Assembly (NCBI RefSeq): GCF_900141805.1
Contig: NZ_FQYN01000001.1
Location: forward strand, 310,001-374,000
Direction of reading: 5' to 3'
Length of the DNA: 64,000 bases
Origin: Hymenobacter daecheongensis DSM 21074
GTDB lineage: Bacteria > Bacteroidota > Bacteroidia > Cytophagales > Hymenobacteraceae
Under the pieces are notes generated by a model that was not told the DNA's origin, made no database searches, and was given only the letters and a program-made list of their open reading frames with translations. Made by a program: the position numbers and the translations under genes. Below are positions 1 through 8,199 of the stretch, piece after piece (the stretch's first letter is position 1; each line of letters starts with the position of its first letter).

Positions 1-2
1 TC

Positions 3-881
3 GTGCTGACCAGCCAGATGTACCAACTCATCGGCTACGACGTGACCGGGCTGCTGGCCTGGGCGGCGGCGGGTGCGGCCCTCACATTTCTGTATCAGAG
101 CCGCTTTCTGTTTGCCCTTACGGTCTGCATCGGCGGCATCGTGCAGGGCTACAGCACCGGGCAACTCAGCGGCTTCAGCTACTTCACGGCGGCCCTCACG
201 GTGGGCGGGCTGGGCTGGTACTGGTGGCGGCGGCCCGATGCTGTGCTGGGCGGCGTACTGGCCAGCGGCATTCTGTGGCAGGCGGGCCTGCTGATCAGCT
301 TTCTGCACGCCAAAATCACCTGGTTTTTCATCCCGGCCATGCTGGTGTATGCCGCCGGCGACTGGCAGCCCGACCGGCCCGCCGGCCGCGCTTTGCAGGC
401 CCCGCCGCTCGTGGCAGCTTTCCTGTTCACCTTCGGCCTGGCCCTGTATGGCGAAACCGATACCTACGCCGGTCTGCTGCGCCCCCCGCTGCTGGCCTAC
501 CTGAGCGCCCTGCTGGCCGTGCTGGCCCTCTCAGCCGCCGGCAAACGGGCACGGGGCCGCCTGGGCAGCCTCACCGACTGGCTGCTGCTGCTGCCGGGCT
601 TCTACCTGCCCAGCGGCCTGGCACTGGCCGTGGCTACGCTGGTGGTGCTGTATGCCTACTCGGGCGCTGTGCTGTGGCGGGCGCAGCAGGAGCACAACCC
701 CGACCGTATCACGCTGGGCATCACACTGTTTATCCTCACCACGATGGCCGCCTATTTCAAGCTGACGTGGGCCTTTATGGATAAGTCGCTGTTTTTCCTG
801 TGCGGCGGGGCCTTGCTGCTGGGACTGAGCTGGTACTTAAGGCGGGCGGCGGCTAGGGCTTTGCCCCCCAAATCGGAATAA
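3..881 (+). CDS. DUF2157/DUF4401-like multi-pass membrane protein (5' truncated)
   Basis: The reading frame is open to the window edge, so the true start probably lies upstream; the GTG at position 3 is only the first in-frame start codon. The product is very hydrophobic, with about eight to nine predicted membrane helices and almost no soluble domain. The C-terminal stretch (TWAFMDKSLFFLCGGALLL) resembles the end of DUF2157/DUF4401 membrane proteins. It lies 6 bp upstream of a GDYXXLXY protein on the same strand. Family knowledge says these two types are often adjacent, which supports the assignment. The biochemical role is unknown. Confidence 0.7.
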   Translation: MLTSQMYQLIGYDVTGLLAWAAAGAALTFLYQSRFLFALTVCIGGIVQGYSTGQLSGFSYFTAALTVGGLGWYWWRRPDAVLGGVLASGILWQAGLLISFLHAKITWFFIPAMLVYAAGDWQPDRPAGRALQAPPLVAAFLFTFGLALYGETDTYAGLLRPPLLAYLSALLAVLALSAAGKRARGRLGSLTDWLLLLPGFYLPSGLALAVATLVVLYAYSGAVLWRAQQEHNPDRITLGITLFILTTMAAYFKLTWAFMDKSLFFLCGGALLLGLSWYLRRAAARALPPKSE

Positions 882-887
882 GCGGCT

Positions 888-1418
888 ATGGCTACTCCTC
901 TGCCCCTCGCCCGCCGCCATCGGCTCGTGCTGCTCGCCGTGGCGGTGCAGGCCCTCTTTATTATCGGCGTAGCAGCAGCTGGCTACGCCACTACGGCGTG
1001 GGGCCGCACCATCACGCTGCGCACCGCCCCCGTCGATCCGCGCGACCTGCTCTACGGTGACTACGTGCGCCTGCACTACACCATTAGTCAGCTGCCCCGC
1101 CGGCTGTGGCGCGAAACCAACCGCGAAGCCCGCCCCAATGAGCCGGTGTATGTGGTGCTGCAGCCCGCCCACGGTGCCTACGAAGCCCTCGGCGTGTATG
1201 CCAGCAAGCCAGCCATCGAGCCCCGCCAAGCCGTGCTGCGCGGCTGGATTACGAATAGCTGGCGGCACGGCCTGCGCATCCGCTACGGACTGGAGCGCTA
1301 CTACGTCCCCGAAGGCGAGGGCCGGAAGCTGGAAAAGCGGCCGGTGCTGCTGGTGAAAGTCAGCATCGCGCCGTGGGGTCAGGCCCGGATTACGGCGGTA
1401 AATGCGCTGGCGAAGTAA
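888..1418 (+). CDS. GDYXXLXY domain protein
   Basis: 176 residues. An N-terminal membrane anchor (about residues 12-38) is followed by a periplasmic or extracytoplasmic domain. This carries the family signature DLLYGDYVRLHY (about residues 53-64) after the usual 'RTAPVDPRD' lead-in. It starts 6 bp after the preceding membrane protein, so the two are very likely co-transcribed. The molecular function of GDYXXLXY proteins is not established. The gene converges with the cyclo-ligase gene, with 3 bp between the two stop codons. Confidence 0.85.
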   Translation: MATPLPLARRHRLVLLAVAVQALFIIGVAAAGYATTAWGRTITLRTAPVDPRDLLYGDYVRLHYTISQLPRRLWRETNREARPNEPVYVVLQPAHGAYEALGVYASKPAIEPRQAVLRGWITNSWRHGLRIRYGLERYYVPEGEGRKLEKRPVLLVKVSIAPWGQARITAVNALAK

Positions 1419-1421
1419 GGC

Positions 1422-2039
1422 CTACACGTCGTCAAATCGCCACACCCGCTCCGGCGTGAGGCAGGCGTGCAGGCACACATCGCCCGCCCAGGCATCCGTT
1501 ATTCGGAAAACCGGCGGCTCTAGGCTCACGCCGATGCGCAGGGCATCGGGACGACATTCGGACAGAAAACGGTCGTAGAAGCCTTTGCCGTAGCCCACGC
1601 GGTGTCCCTGCTCATCGAAGGCCAGCAGCGGAACCAGCACAGCATCGAAGGCGGCGGGAGCTATTTCTGGCGCGTCTATGGGCTCCGAAATTCCCCAACG
1701 GTTCGTGACCAGCTTCGTGTCGGGCGTGAGGCGGAAGTGGCGAAGCGTGCGGCCATCGGGCTGCACCACGGGCACGGCCAACTGCACTGGCAGCAGCTGC
1801 CGCCATATTTCCCGAACCATCTCCCAGGTATCAGGCTCGTGCTGCTGCGCAATGGGCAGAAACACATGCAGCCACCGCCACTGTGCCACCGGAAAATCCC
1901 CCATTAGCTGCTCGCGGAGCGCCACGCTGCGCCGGGCTACCTCATCAGCCAGCAGGGCACGGCGGCGCGCCAGCATCTGAGGGCGCAATTCGGCTTTGGT
2001 CAAGGATTGCTGCGCTGCTGGCTTCTGACTATCAGGCAT
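1422..2039 (-). CDS. 5-formyltetrahydrofolate cyclo-ligase
   Basis: Converts 5-formyl-THF to 5,10-methenyl-THF using ATP, recycling folate in the cytoplasm. The C-terminal signature is clear: DAVLVPLLAFDEQGHRVGYG followed by KGFYDRFL, the family's nucleotide/substrate loop. RWGISEP matches the conserved mid-region. The ATG at 2039 (MPDSQKPAAQ, 205 aa) is preferred to the in-frame ATG at 2069, whose extra residues (MGSILLCWNK) look non-native. A 156-bp family A repeat lies upstream, separating it from bshC. Confidence 0.9.
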   Translation of the reverse strand: MPDSQKPAAQQSLTKAELRPQMLARRRALLADEVARRSVALREQLMGDFPVAQWRWLHVFLPIAQQHEPDTWEMVREIWRQLLPVQLAVPVVQPDGRTLRHFRLTPDTKLVTNRWGISEPIDAPEIAPAAFDAVLVPLLAFDEQGHRVGYGKGFYDRFLSECRPDALRIGVSLEPPVFRITDAWAGDVCLHACLTPERVWRFDDV

Positions 2040-2100
2040 TTTATTCCAACACAATAAGATAGAGCCCACACGATGCGCCCCGTAGTCGAGGTTGCAAAAA

Positions 2101-2256
2101 AGCCGCGTAGCGGCGACAGGTTTGTAGTATCAATGTCCCAATGAACGAAAAAGCCGCATAGCGGTGACAGAATCGTTCGGGCATTTCTGTCACCGCTACG
2201 CGGCTTTGTATTGCTTCATTCGTAATTCTCTACAAACCTACCGCCGCGCTGCGGCT
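2101..2256. repeat. Family A nested inverted repeat, copy 1
   Basis: The outer arms are 2101-2127 and 2230-2256 (27 nt each; left arm begins AGCCGCGTAGCGGCGACAGG). Inner arms at about 2148-2172 and 2185-2207 form a second stem (core AGCGGTGACAGAA). The whole unit is 156 bp and could fold into one long interrupted hairpin. It lies in the bshC 3' region, upstream of the cyclo-ligase. Four other copies with the same design are at 41088, 47372, 60120 and 61382. Confidence 0.9.
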
Positions 2257-2285
2257 ATCGTATGACTTGTAACAGGAATAGAAGT

Positions 2286-2326
2286 TCGAAATCATCACAT
2301 CAAAAAATCAGCACATCAGCACATTA
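2286..2326. repeat. Family G short repeat tract (CACATCA-rich) at the bshC 3' end
   Basis: On the minus strand this reads as iterations of AATGTGCTGATGTGCTGAT, beginning 5 bp after the bshC stop codon. Related tracts follow the stop codons at 45909 and 59428 and reappear upstream of the GMC gene near 59230. It has no coding potential. Confidence 0.65.
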
Positions 2327-2330
2327 AAAC

Positions 2331-3920
2331 CTACTCTTCCAGCACCGTAAACTCCAGCGCCAGCGGCTCGAAGGCATCTACCAATTGCCGCAGAAAATCC
2401 GGGTTGTTAATCAGAATGCTGAGCACGCTGTCGGAGCGCTCCTGTAGCTCGCCGCTGGGGAAGAGTTTGTCTTTGAGGGCCGTGAGCTGGGAATAGACGG
2501 TTTCGTGCTTGGCTTCGGCGGCTTTGCTGAGGCGCTTTTCCAGCCCGGCCACGCCGCCGGCCACCTTCTGCTGCTCGGCCGCCACGGTCTTCACCAGCGT
2601 CGGGTCGAGGCGCTGGGCGAGATCCGCAATTTCCTTAAAGGCCGCCGCCAGCGCCTGTTGCTGGGCCGCCAGGCTGATTTCCTCCTGACCCAGCGTGGCA
2701 CCCACCTGCTTTTTCAGCTCGGCCAGCGGCTTGAAAATATCGGTTGGCGTGAGACCTAGCTTGCGCAGCTTGCCCGCGTTGGCCTTGCCCAGATACAGCG
2801 CCGAATTGCGCAGCAGCACCATCGGAAATGGCACGCCATACGTGTCGAATACCGCCTTCAGCTGAAACCAGTACGCCACCTCCGCCCCGCCGCCGATATA
2901 GCACAGGTTGGGCAGCAGCAACTCCTGATACACGGGCCGCAGCACCACATTGGGGCTAAACTGCTCGGGGTGCTGCCGGGCCAGCGCCAGCAATTCGTCT
3001 TGGGTGTGGCAATGATTGGTGTTACGGATGGTCACCTGCACGCAGTCGGCTTCCGCGTCCAGCTCCAGCCGCTCACGCTTGCCGGCATCAGTCAAGAAAA
3101 ACAGATTCAGCGGCCGCGAATACACCTGCGGCTTATAGCCGATGGCTTCGAGGCGGGCGTTGGTGGCCTGCACGGCTTGGTTGGAAGCATGCTCGGTTAT
3201 TTCGCGCTCCAGCACCGGCACCAGCGCCTGCTTCAGCACCGGATGGTCGGCATCAAGGCTCACCAGACCGAACTCGCCAAACAGGCTGTGCGTGAGGCGC
3301 TGCGTGGCCTCAGCCAGCGTAGCCGAAGCGCGGTACGCCTCCTGAAAAGCGGCCGGCACCTCGGCCGGCAAGTGGTCGAGCACCTGCGCGGCCAGCCCAT
3401 CCAGCTTCAGCCGGCCCACCGGCCCGCCGGTTTCAGCGGCCTCCCAGGCGTAGCGCTTATTGAAGAGGTTGAAGTGGTTGATTTCGGCGAAGTCGTGGTC
3501 TTCCGTGGCCATCCAGTACACGGGCACGAAGTCGTATTGTGGATACTTTGCTTTCAACTGCCGACAAAGCTTCACCGCCGAGGCAATCTTATACACGAAA
3601 TACAGGGGCCCGGTAAACAGGTTGAGCTGGTGCCCGGTCACGACGGTAAACGTGGTGTCCTGCGCCAGCAGGTCGATATTGGCTTGCACCAGCGGGTTCA
3701 CGTCGCTGAGCCGGGCGTACTGCTCGCGCAACGCCGCTACCAGCCGCTGCCGCGCCTCGGGCGTGTAAGCGGCTTTCTTCTCTTCTATCTGGGCCTCAAA
3801 CTCTGCCAACGCCGGGAAGCGGTGATAAAACGGGCTCAGCTCGGGACGACGCGCTACGTAGTCGGACAGGAAAGGCGAAAAAGCGCCAGTAGCGGCGTAG
3901 CTCAGGTGGTGCAGGGGCAT
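2331..3920 (-). CDS. bshC: Bacillithiol biosynthesis cysteine-adding enzyme BshC
   Basis: 529 residues, full length for BshC. The enzyme is assigned to the last step of bacillithiol synthesis, adding cysteine to glucosaminyl-malate. Diagnostic blocks are TGHQLNLFTGP (residues 95-105) and PVYWMATEDHDF (about 133-144), followed by a conserved 'GGGAEVAYWFQLK' region. A long coiled coil occupies roughly residues 400-480, as known for the family. The ATG at 3920 gives the expected N-terminus. It follows rimO on the same strand after a 179-bp spacer in which I see no terminator hairpin. It implies that this organism makes bacillithiol; bshA and bshB are not in the window. Confidence 0.95.
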   Translation of the reverse strand: MPLHHLSYAATGAFSPFLSDYVARRPELSPFYHRFPALAEFEAQIEEKKAAYTPEARQRLVAALREQYARLSDVNPLVQANIDLLAQDTTFTVVTGHQLNLFTGPLYFVYKIASAVKLCRQLKAKYPQYDFVPVYWMATEDHDFAEINHFNLFNKRYAWEAAETGGPVGRLKLDGLAAQVLDHLPAEVPAAFQEAYRASATLAEATQRLTHSLFGEFGLVSLDADHPVLKQALVPVLEREITEHASNQAVQATNARLEAIGYKPQVYSRPLNLFFLTDAGKRERLELDAEADCVQVTIRNTNHCHTQDELLALARQHPEQFSPNVVLRPVYQELLLPNLCYIGGGAEVAYWFQLKAVFDTYGVPFPMVLLRNSALYLGKANAGKLRKLGLTPTDIFKPLAELKKQVGATLGQEEISLAAQQQALAAAFKEIADLAQRLDPTLVKTVAAEQQKVAGGVAGLEKRLSKAAEAKHETVYSQLTALKDKLFPSGELQERSDSVLSILINNPDFLRQLVDAFEPLALEFTVLEE

Positions 3921-4099
3921 AGAAGAGGGAAAAATCGGGCGGGCTTGGGCACAAATAACAGCATACGGCCCAAATGACTGCCTGAACAGGTAGCGCAGTT
4001 GAAAGTTAGCCGCCGCCCAAAAAAACGCGGCCAGCCTCCTAAAGAAAGCCGGGCGCGCTGTTTACAAAATCCGAAAAATCCGCGAATCCGTGGTTCAGA

Positions 4100-5416
4100 T
4101 TACTTCACCAATACGCCATACAGATCAAAGTCCGAAGCATCGGTAATCTGCACGGTGGCGAAGCCGCCGAGGCGGACGTGCGTATCGGGGGTGGCGGGCA
4201 CCAGCACCTCGTTGTCCACCTCCGGCGAGTCGTATTCGGTGCGGCCCACGAAGTAGCCGCTTTCCTTGCGGTCGAAGAGCACTTTGTAGGTCTGGCCCAC
4301 TTTCTCTTCGTTCAGCTCCATCGAAATGCCCTGCTGCAGCTCCATAATGCGGTCGGCCCGCTCCTGCTTCAGCTCGGCCGGCACGTCGTCGGGCAGCGAG
4401 TAGGAATGCGTGCTTTCCTCGTGCGAATACGTGAAAATACCCAGTCGCTCGAAGCGGGTTTTCTCCACGAAGTCGTACAGTTCGTCGAAATCCTGTTCCG
4501 TCTCGCCGGGGTGGCCGGCAATGAGCGTGGTTCGCAGGGCAATATCCGGCACGCGCTGCCGGATGGTATCCACCAGCTCGATGGTGCGGCGCTTCGAGAT
4601 GCCGCGGCGCATGGTTTTCAGCATGTTATCCGAAATATGCTGCAGTGGCATATCCAGGTAGTGGCAAATGTTGGGGCGCTCCACCATCACGTCCAGCGCA
4701 TCCATCGGGAACTGCGAAGGATAGGCATATTGCATTCGGATCCAGTCGATGCCGTTCACGTCGGATAGGTTGCGGAGCAGGTCGGCCAGCTTCCGCTCGC
4801 CGTAATGCTGCAGGCCGTAGTAGGTCAGGTCCTGGGCAATGAGAATCAACTCCTTTGTGCCCATGGCCGCCAGGCGCTTGGCTTCCTTTACCAAGTCCTC
4901 AATGGGCCGGTCCACGTGCTTGCCGCGCATCAGCGGGATGGCGCAGAACGAGCAGGGCCGGTTGCAGCCCTCGGCAATCTTGAAGTAGGCGAAATGCTTG
5001 GGCGTGGTCAGAATCCGCTCACCTACCAGCTCATGCATGTAGTTCGCCTCCAGCGTCTTGAGCAGCTGCGGCATCTCCAGCGTGCCGAAAAACGCGTCTA
5101 CCTGCGGAATCTCCGTTTCCAGATCGTCCTTGTAGCGCTGCGAGAGGCACCCGGTCACATAGAGCTTCTCCAAACGGCCCGCATCCTTCTCCTCCGCGTA
5201 GCGCAGAATGGTGTCGATGCTTTCCTGCTTGGCGTTGTCAATAAAGCCGCAGGTATTGATAATCACGATGTTGGCATCCGACTTATCGGCCTCATGGGTC
5301 ACATCGAAACTGTTGGCCTTGAGCTGGCCCATCAGCACCTCCGAATCAACCAGATTTTTGGAGCACCCTAGGGTGATGACGTTTACTTTGTTGGCCTGCT
5401 GGCTTCTTACTTTCAA
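4100..5416 (-). CDS. rimO: Ribosomal protein S12 methylthiotransferase RimO
   Basis: A radical-SAM methylthiotransferase that modifies a conserved aspartate of ribosomal protein S12. 438 residues, the usual length. The N-terminal UPF0004 domain has its cluster-binding cysteines in LGCSKN (C18), NTCGF (C56) and TGCLSQR (about C90). The radical-SAM cluster motif CNRPCSFC lies near residues 149-156. A C-terminal TRAM domain spans about 370-438. 'GCSKNLVDSE' near the start separates RimO from MiaB. It lies downstream of ftsY, an order common in Bacteroidota. Confidence 0.96.
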   Translation of the reverse strand: MKVRSQQANKVNVITLGCSKNLVDSEVLMGQLKANSFDVTHEADKSDANIVIINTCGFIDNAKQESIDTILRYAEEKDAGRLEKLYVTGCLSQRYKDDLETEIPQVDAFFGTLEMPQLLKTLEANYMHELVGERILTTPKHFAYFKIAEGCNRPCSFCAIPLMRGKHVDRPIEDLVKEAKRLAAMGTKELILIAQDLTYYGLQHYGERKLADLLRNLSDVNGIDWIRMQYAYPSQFPMDALDVMVERPNICHYLDMPLQHISDNMLKTMRRGISKRRTIELVDTIRQRVPDIALRTTLIAGHPGETEQDFDELYDFVEKTRFERLGIFTYSHEESTHSYSLPDDVPAELKQERADRIMELQQGISMELNEEKVGQTYKVLFDRKESGYFVGRTEYDSPEVDNEVLVPATPDTHVRLGGFATVQITDASDFDLYGVLVK

Positions 5417-5479
5417 AACGTACTGCGTTTTATGATTTGATTTAGAGCAACTTAAAAGCCAAAAGACTATAACTAAGTT

Positions 5480-5613
5480 CCCCTCCTTTTTTCAAGGAGG
5501 GGTACCCGAAGGGCGGGGTGGTTGCTAGAGCTAGAATATCGTTGAACTGTAACTAGAGCTAGTCACCGTTCAACGATTGAACCACCCCCAACCCCTCCTT
5601 AAAAAAGGAGGGG
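5480..5613. repeat. Family D inverted repeats between ftsY and rimO
   Basis: There are two short hairpins built from CCCCTCC/GGAGGGG, at 5480-5502 (A/T-rich loop) and 5592-5613. Between them a longer imperfect palindrome pairs GGTGGTTG near 5517 with the complementary AACCACC near 5580, and GTTGAAC near 5542 with GTTCAACG near 5567. Related G/C-rich tracts occur inside the spacers at 35219-35253 and 61305-61340. The right-hand hairpin lies 25 bp past the ftsY stop and may help terminate that gene. Confidence 0.75.
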
Positions 5614-5637
5614 AGCTAGTTTTCTAGCTTAGACTCT

Positions 5638-6615
5638 TTATTTCTTGAACAGCGAGTTAACAAACGTGTGCCGGTCAAACAGCTGCAGATCCGTCATCTT
5701 CTCCCCCACCCCAATATAGCGCACCGGAATGCTGAACTGATCGGAAATACCAATGACCACGCCGCCCTTGGCCGTGCCGTCGAGCTTGGTGACGGCCAGC
5801 GCCGTAACCTCGGTGGCTTTGGTAAATTCCTTAGCCTGCAGAAAAGCATTCTGCCCGGTGCTGCCATCCAGCACCAGCAATACCTCGTGCGGCGCATCGG
5901 GAATCACCTTCTGCATCACGCGCTTGATTTTGCTTAGCTCGTTCATCAGGTTCACCTTGTTGTGCAGGCGGCCGGCCGTGTCGATGATGACCACATCGGC
6001 CCCCATTTCTACGCCTTTTTGCACAGCATCGTAGGCCACGGAAGCCGGGTCGGTGTTCATGCCGTGCGAAATGACCGGCACCCCCACGCGCTGCCCCCAG
6101 ATGATAAGCTGATCGACGGCAGCGGCCCGGAACGTATCGGCGGCACCGAGTACGACCTTCTTGCCGGCCGAGTGGAAGCGGTGCGCCAGCTTGCCGATAG
6201 TGGTGGTTTTGCCCACGCCATTCACACCCACCACCATTATCACGAAGGGCTGGCCGGGGCTGTCGGCGCGGTCCAGGATGGCGCGGGAGCCGGTGGCGCC
6301 GCTGTTGGCGTCGAGCAGCTCGGCAATTTCCTCGCGCAGAATGCGGTCCAGATCCGAGGTGCTCACGTACTTGTCGCGGGCCACGCGCTTCTCAATCCGG
6401 TCAATGACTTTTACGGTCGTGTCGATGCCCACGTCGGCGTGCACCAGCAGCGTTTCCAGGTCGTCGAGCACGGCTTCGTCCACGGTGGACTTGCCCACCA
6501 CGGCCTTGCTGAGCTGGTCGAAAAAGCTGGTTTTGGACTTCTCCAGCCCCTTATCCAGCGATTCCTGCTGTTCCTTGCTCTCTTTATCCTTCTTGAAAAA
6601 GTCGAAAAGTCCCAT
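5638..6615 (-). CDS. ftsY: Signal recognition particle receptor FtsY
   Basis: An SRP GTPase that receives ribosome-nascent-chain complexes at the inner membrane. 325 residues: a short charged N-terminal region (residues 1-35) replaces the long acidic A domain of E. coli. This is followed by the N domain and the G domain. GTPase motifs are GVNGVGKTT (130-138), DTFRAAA (160-166), DTAGR (212-216) and TKLDG (about 272-276). The ATG lies directly against the arm of a long inverted repeat (6617-6780), so the mRNA leader could fold strongly. A terminator at 6795-6823 separates it from the ribosomal genes upstream, so it probably has its own promoter. Confidence 0.97.
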   Translation of the reverse strand: MGLFDFFKKDKESKEQQESLDKGLEKSKTSFFDQLSKAVVGKSTVDEAVLDDLETLLVHADVGIDTTVKVIDRIEKRVARDKYVSTSDLDRILREEIAELLDANSGATGSRAILDRADSPGQPFVIMVVGVNGVGKTTTIGKLAHRFHSAGKKVVLGAADTFRAAAVDQLIIWGQRVGVPVISHGMNTDPASVAYDAVQKGVEMGADVVIIDTAGRLHNKVNLMNELSKIKRVMQKVIPDAPHEVLLVLDGSTGQNAFLQAKEFTKATEVTALAVTKLDGTAKGGVVIGISDQFSIPVRYIGVGEKMTDLQLFDRHTFVNSLFKK

Positions 6616-6616
6616 C

Positions 6617-6780
6617 TGGGGTCTTGGGGTCTTAGGGTCTTGGGAACTTGGTTGAACAGGCTGCTCAGCCCCAATCCGGCATAAGCCGGGTAATCAGTTG
6701 GCAAGTTAGGGTTCTGCCAGGCAAAGTCGCCACCGACAAAAAATCCAAGACCCCAAGACCCTAAGACCCTAAGACCCCAA
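6617..6780. repeat. Family E inverted repeat in the ftsY leader
   Basis: GGTCTTGGGGTCTTAGGGTC-type sequence (about 6617-6643) pairs with CCAAGACCCCAAGACCCTAA-type sequence (about 6745-6778). Each arm consists of tandem GGGTCTT heptamer-like units. The left arm begins 2 nt upstream of the ftsY start codon. It could sequester the translation start, or mark the junction with the upstream terminator. Confidence 0.8.
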
Positions 6781-6794
6781 AAACCCTAACACGC

Positions 6795-6823
6795 AAAAAA
6801 GTCCCACGCTGGCGGGACTTCTT
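6795..6823 (-). terminator. Rho-independent terminator after the rpmG-DUF4295 unit
   Basis: On the minus strand AAGTCCC and GGGACTT pair around a short loop and are followed by a run of six T. It lies 34 bp past the DUF4295 stop, before ftsY. Confidence 0.85.
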
Positions 6824-6856
6824 CACTTGATTCGGTACGCCACCAGGGGCGCGGAA

Positions 6857-7018
6857 CTACTTCGTGCCCGAAGCAATGAATTCCTGCACTTTATCAACGG
6901 GTACCATTTCCTCGCGGAACGTGTAGGCACCGGTTTTAGGCGACTTTACAGCACGGATGACCTTTGCCCAGTCTTTGCCGCCTGCTACTTTCAGGGTTGC
7001 TACTACTTTCTTAGCCAT
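6857..7018 (-). CDS. DUF4295 small basic protein
   Basis: 53 residues, beginning MAKKVVATLKVAGGKDW and containing KSPKTGAYTFREE near residues 26-38. This matches the DUF4295 family, short basic proteins almost restricted to Bacteroidota and encoded next to rpmG. The start is the ATG at 7018, 7 bp after the rpmG stop, so the two are co-transcribed. The location suggests a ribosome-associated role, but no function has been shown from the sequence. Six-frame listings that keep only longer ORFs miss it. Confidence 0.93.
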   Translation of the reverse strand: MAKKVVATLKVAGGKDWAKVIRAVKSPKTGAYTFREEMVPVDKVQEFIASGTK

Positions 7019-7025
7019 CGTTCAG

Positions 7026-7208
7026 TTACTTAATTTCCTTGTGAACGGTCATTTTGCGCAACACCGCGTTGAATTTCTTCAACTCAATACGCTCAGGCGT
7101 GTTTTTGCGGTTCTTGGTGGTAATGTAGCGCGAGGTGCCCGGCTGACCCGAGTTTTTGTGCTCGGTGCACTCGAGGATTACCTGCACCCGGTTTCCTTTC
7201 TTAGCCAT
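7026..7208 (-). CDS. rpmG: 50S ribosomal protein L33
   Basis: 60 residues ([18 protein letters not shown], then [20 protein letters not shown]), a full-length bL33. There is only one cysteine, so it is the zinc-free (C-) form. It is transcribed with DUF4295. A near-perfect Bacteroidota promoter lies upstream at 7240-7270, so it can be made independently of rpmB. Confidence 0.97.
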   Translation of the reverse strand: MAKKGNRVQVILECTEHKNSGQPGTSRYITTKNRKNTPERIELKKFNAVLRKMTVHKEIK

Positions 7209-7239
7209 CTCGACTTGGGGGTTTTTGGATTAAGGACTG

Positions 7240-7270
7240 CAAAGGTACAAGGGTTTTCGGAATCGCCAAA
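7240..7270 (-). promoter_or_regulatory. Bacteroidota-type promoter of rpmG-DUF4295
   Basis: On the minus strand TTTG (7270-7267) is followed after 19 nt by TACCTTTG (7247-7240). This fits the known Bacteroidota consensus TTTG-N19/20-TAnnTTTG exactly. The inferred start site near 7234 would give a leader of about 26 nt. Confidence 0.8.
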
Positions 7271-7443
7271 CGGTCAGCACAATGAAGCGGGAAGTTTTCT
7301 ATTTCCTCGCTCTTTTCACGCCCGCCAAACGGCAGCATTTGCGCTACGCTCAAATGAGCACGCGCCGAAAACACCTGCGTCGCTCAGCCCAGTGGCCCAC
7401 CGACTGCTATGAGCCGGCCGCCAGAACCGCAGCGACAAAATAA

Positions 7444-7488
7444 CAACGGAGCCAGCTCGCGGCCTTGCAGCCACTGCTCGCTCCGTTG
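7444..7488 (-). terminator. Possible hairpin after rpmB
   Basis: A 9-bp stem (CAACGGAGC / GCTCCGTTG) with a 27-nt loop, 45 bp beyond the rpmB stop. It has no T run, so it may be a processing hairpin rather than a terminator. Between the rpmG promoter and this stem (7271-7443) I see no gene. Confidence 0.4.
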
Positions 7489-7532
7489 CCGGAAAATTTC
7501 TGCAGACTGCCGGAGGGCGGCCCGCCGGAAAG

Positions 7533-7772
7533 CTAGTAAACGATGAAGCCCTGCTCCTTGGCCTTCTTCAAGACGGCCATGATGCCGTTCTTGTTGATGG
7601 TGCGGATGGTGCTGGTGGCTACTTTCAGGGTAACCCAGGCATCTTCCTCAGGAATGTAGAAGCGCTTCTTCTGCAGGTTCGGGTAGAACTTACGCTTCGT
7701 CTTGTTGTTGGCGTGCGAAACGTTGTTGCCTACGCGGGTACGCTTGCCGGTCAGATCACAAACTCGGGCCAT
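7533..7772 (-). CDS. rpmB: 50S ribosomal protein L28
   Basis: 79 residues starting MARVCDLTGKRTRVGNNVSH, the typical bL28 start, and ending in KEQGFIVY. The open frame extends far upstream without a stop, but only the ATG at 7772 gives a native L28. The extension has no L28 character. A promoter-like pair (7813-7843) places transcription about 35 nt upstream of this ATG. It precedes rpmG in the same direction, with 324 bp between them. Confidence 0.97.
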   Translation of the reverse strand: MARVCDLTGKRTRVGNNVSHANNKTKRKFYPNLQKKRFYIPEEDAWVTLKVATSTIRTINKNGIMAVLKKAKEQGFIVY

Positions 7773-7812
7773 GATATCGGGGGACTTAGAGGTTTCAATG
7801 CAAAAAGGGACG

Positions 7813-7843
7813 CAAATATCGGCATAACTCCGGTAAAACCAAA
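7813..7843 (-). promoter_or_regulatory. Probable promoter of rpmB
   Basis: On the minus strand TTTG (7843-7840) is followed after 19 nt by GATATTTG (7820-7813). The spacing is exact, but the -7 box has G for T at its first position. It would give a leader of roughly 35 nt. Confidence 0.5.
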
Positions 7844-7866
7844 CCGGGGGGCTGAAAAATAAGCGG

Positions 7867-8049
7867 TTAGCCCTGCTTGGGCCGGGCCGGCTTCGGGGAG
7901 CCGGCTTTGCCAAAACCCCACGGGCAGTGCCGGCAGCCGCTTTTACAGCAGCTGCCCCGCCGCAGATGATACTGCTCCGTGAATACCATAAAGCCTTCGG
8001 GCGTGAGGTAAAAGTCGCCCGGCTGAAGTGTTTGCGGTTTGGCAGCCAT
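7867..8049 (-). CDS. DUF5522 cysteine-rich small protein
   Basis: 60 residues from the ATG at 8049 (MAAKPQTLQPGDFYLTPEGF). It contains FMVFTEQYHLRRGSCCKSGC then RHCPWGF; the CC-x3-C-x2-C pattern (CCKSGCRHC) could bind a metal. This matches the DUF5522 family, found next to many genes in Bacteroidota. The upstream in-frame ATG at 8103 adds 18 residues unlike the family and was not used. The function is unknown. Confidence 0.8.
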   Translation of the reverse strand: MAAKPQTLQPGDFYLTPEGFMVFTEQYHLRRGSCCKSGCRHCPWGFGKAGSPKPARPKQG

Positions 8050-8199
8050 ACGGCCGCAAGGTACGCAGAGTGCCCGATTTGGCGGCCGGAAGCCGGCCAG
8101 CACGCCTGATTCGGGCTGTTTTGGCTACTAAAAACCGAATTCCCTTTTATTGGTAACTTAGCTGCCCCGGCGCGGCTTTGCGCCCGTCGGGGCCCCGGT

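Noticed and set aside
2140..2210. Simple rho-independent terminator for bshC
   Set aside because: The stem is only the inner part of a larger nested 156-bp repeat and is not followed by a proper T run; it is annotated as a repeat.
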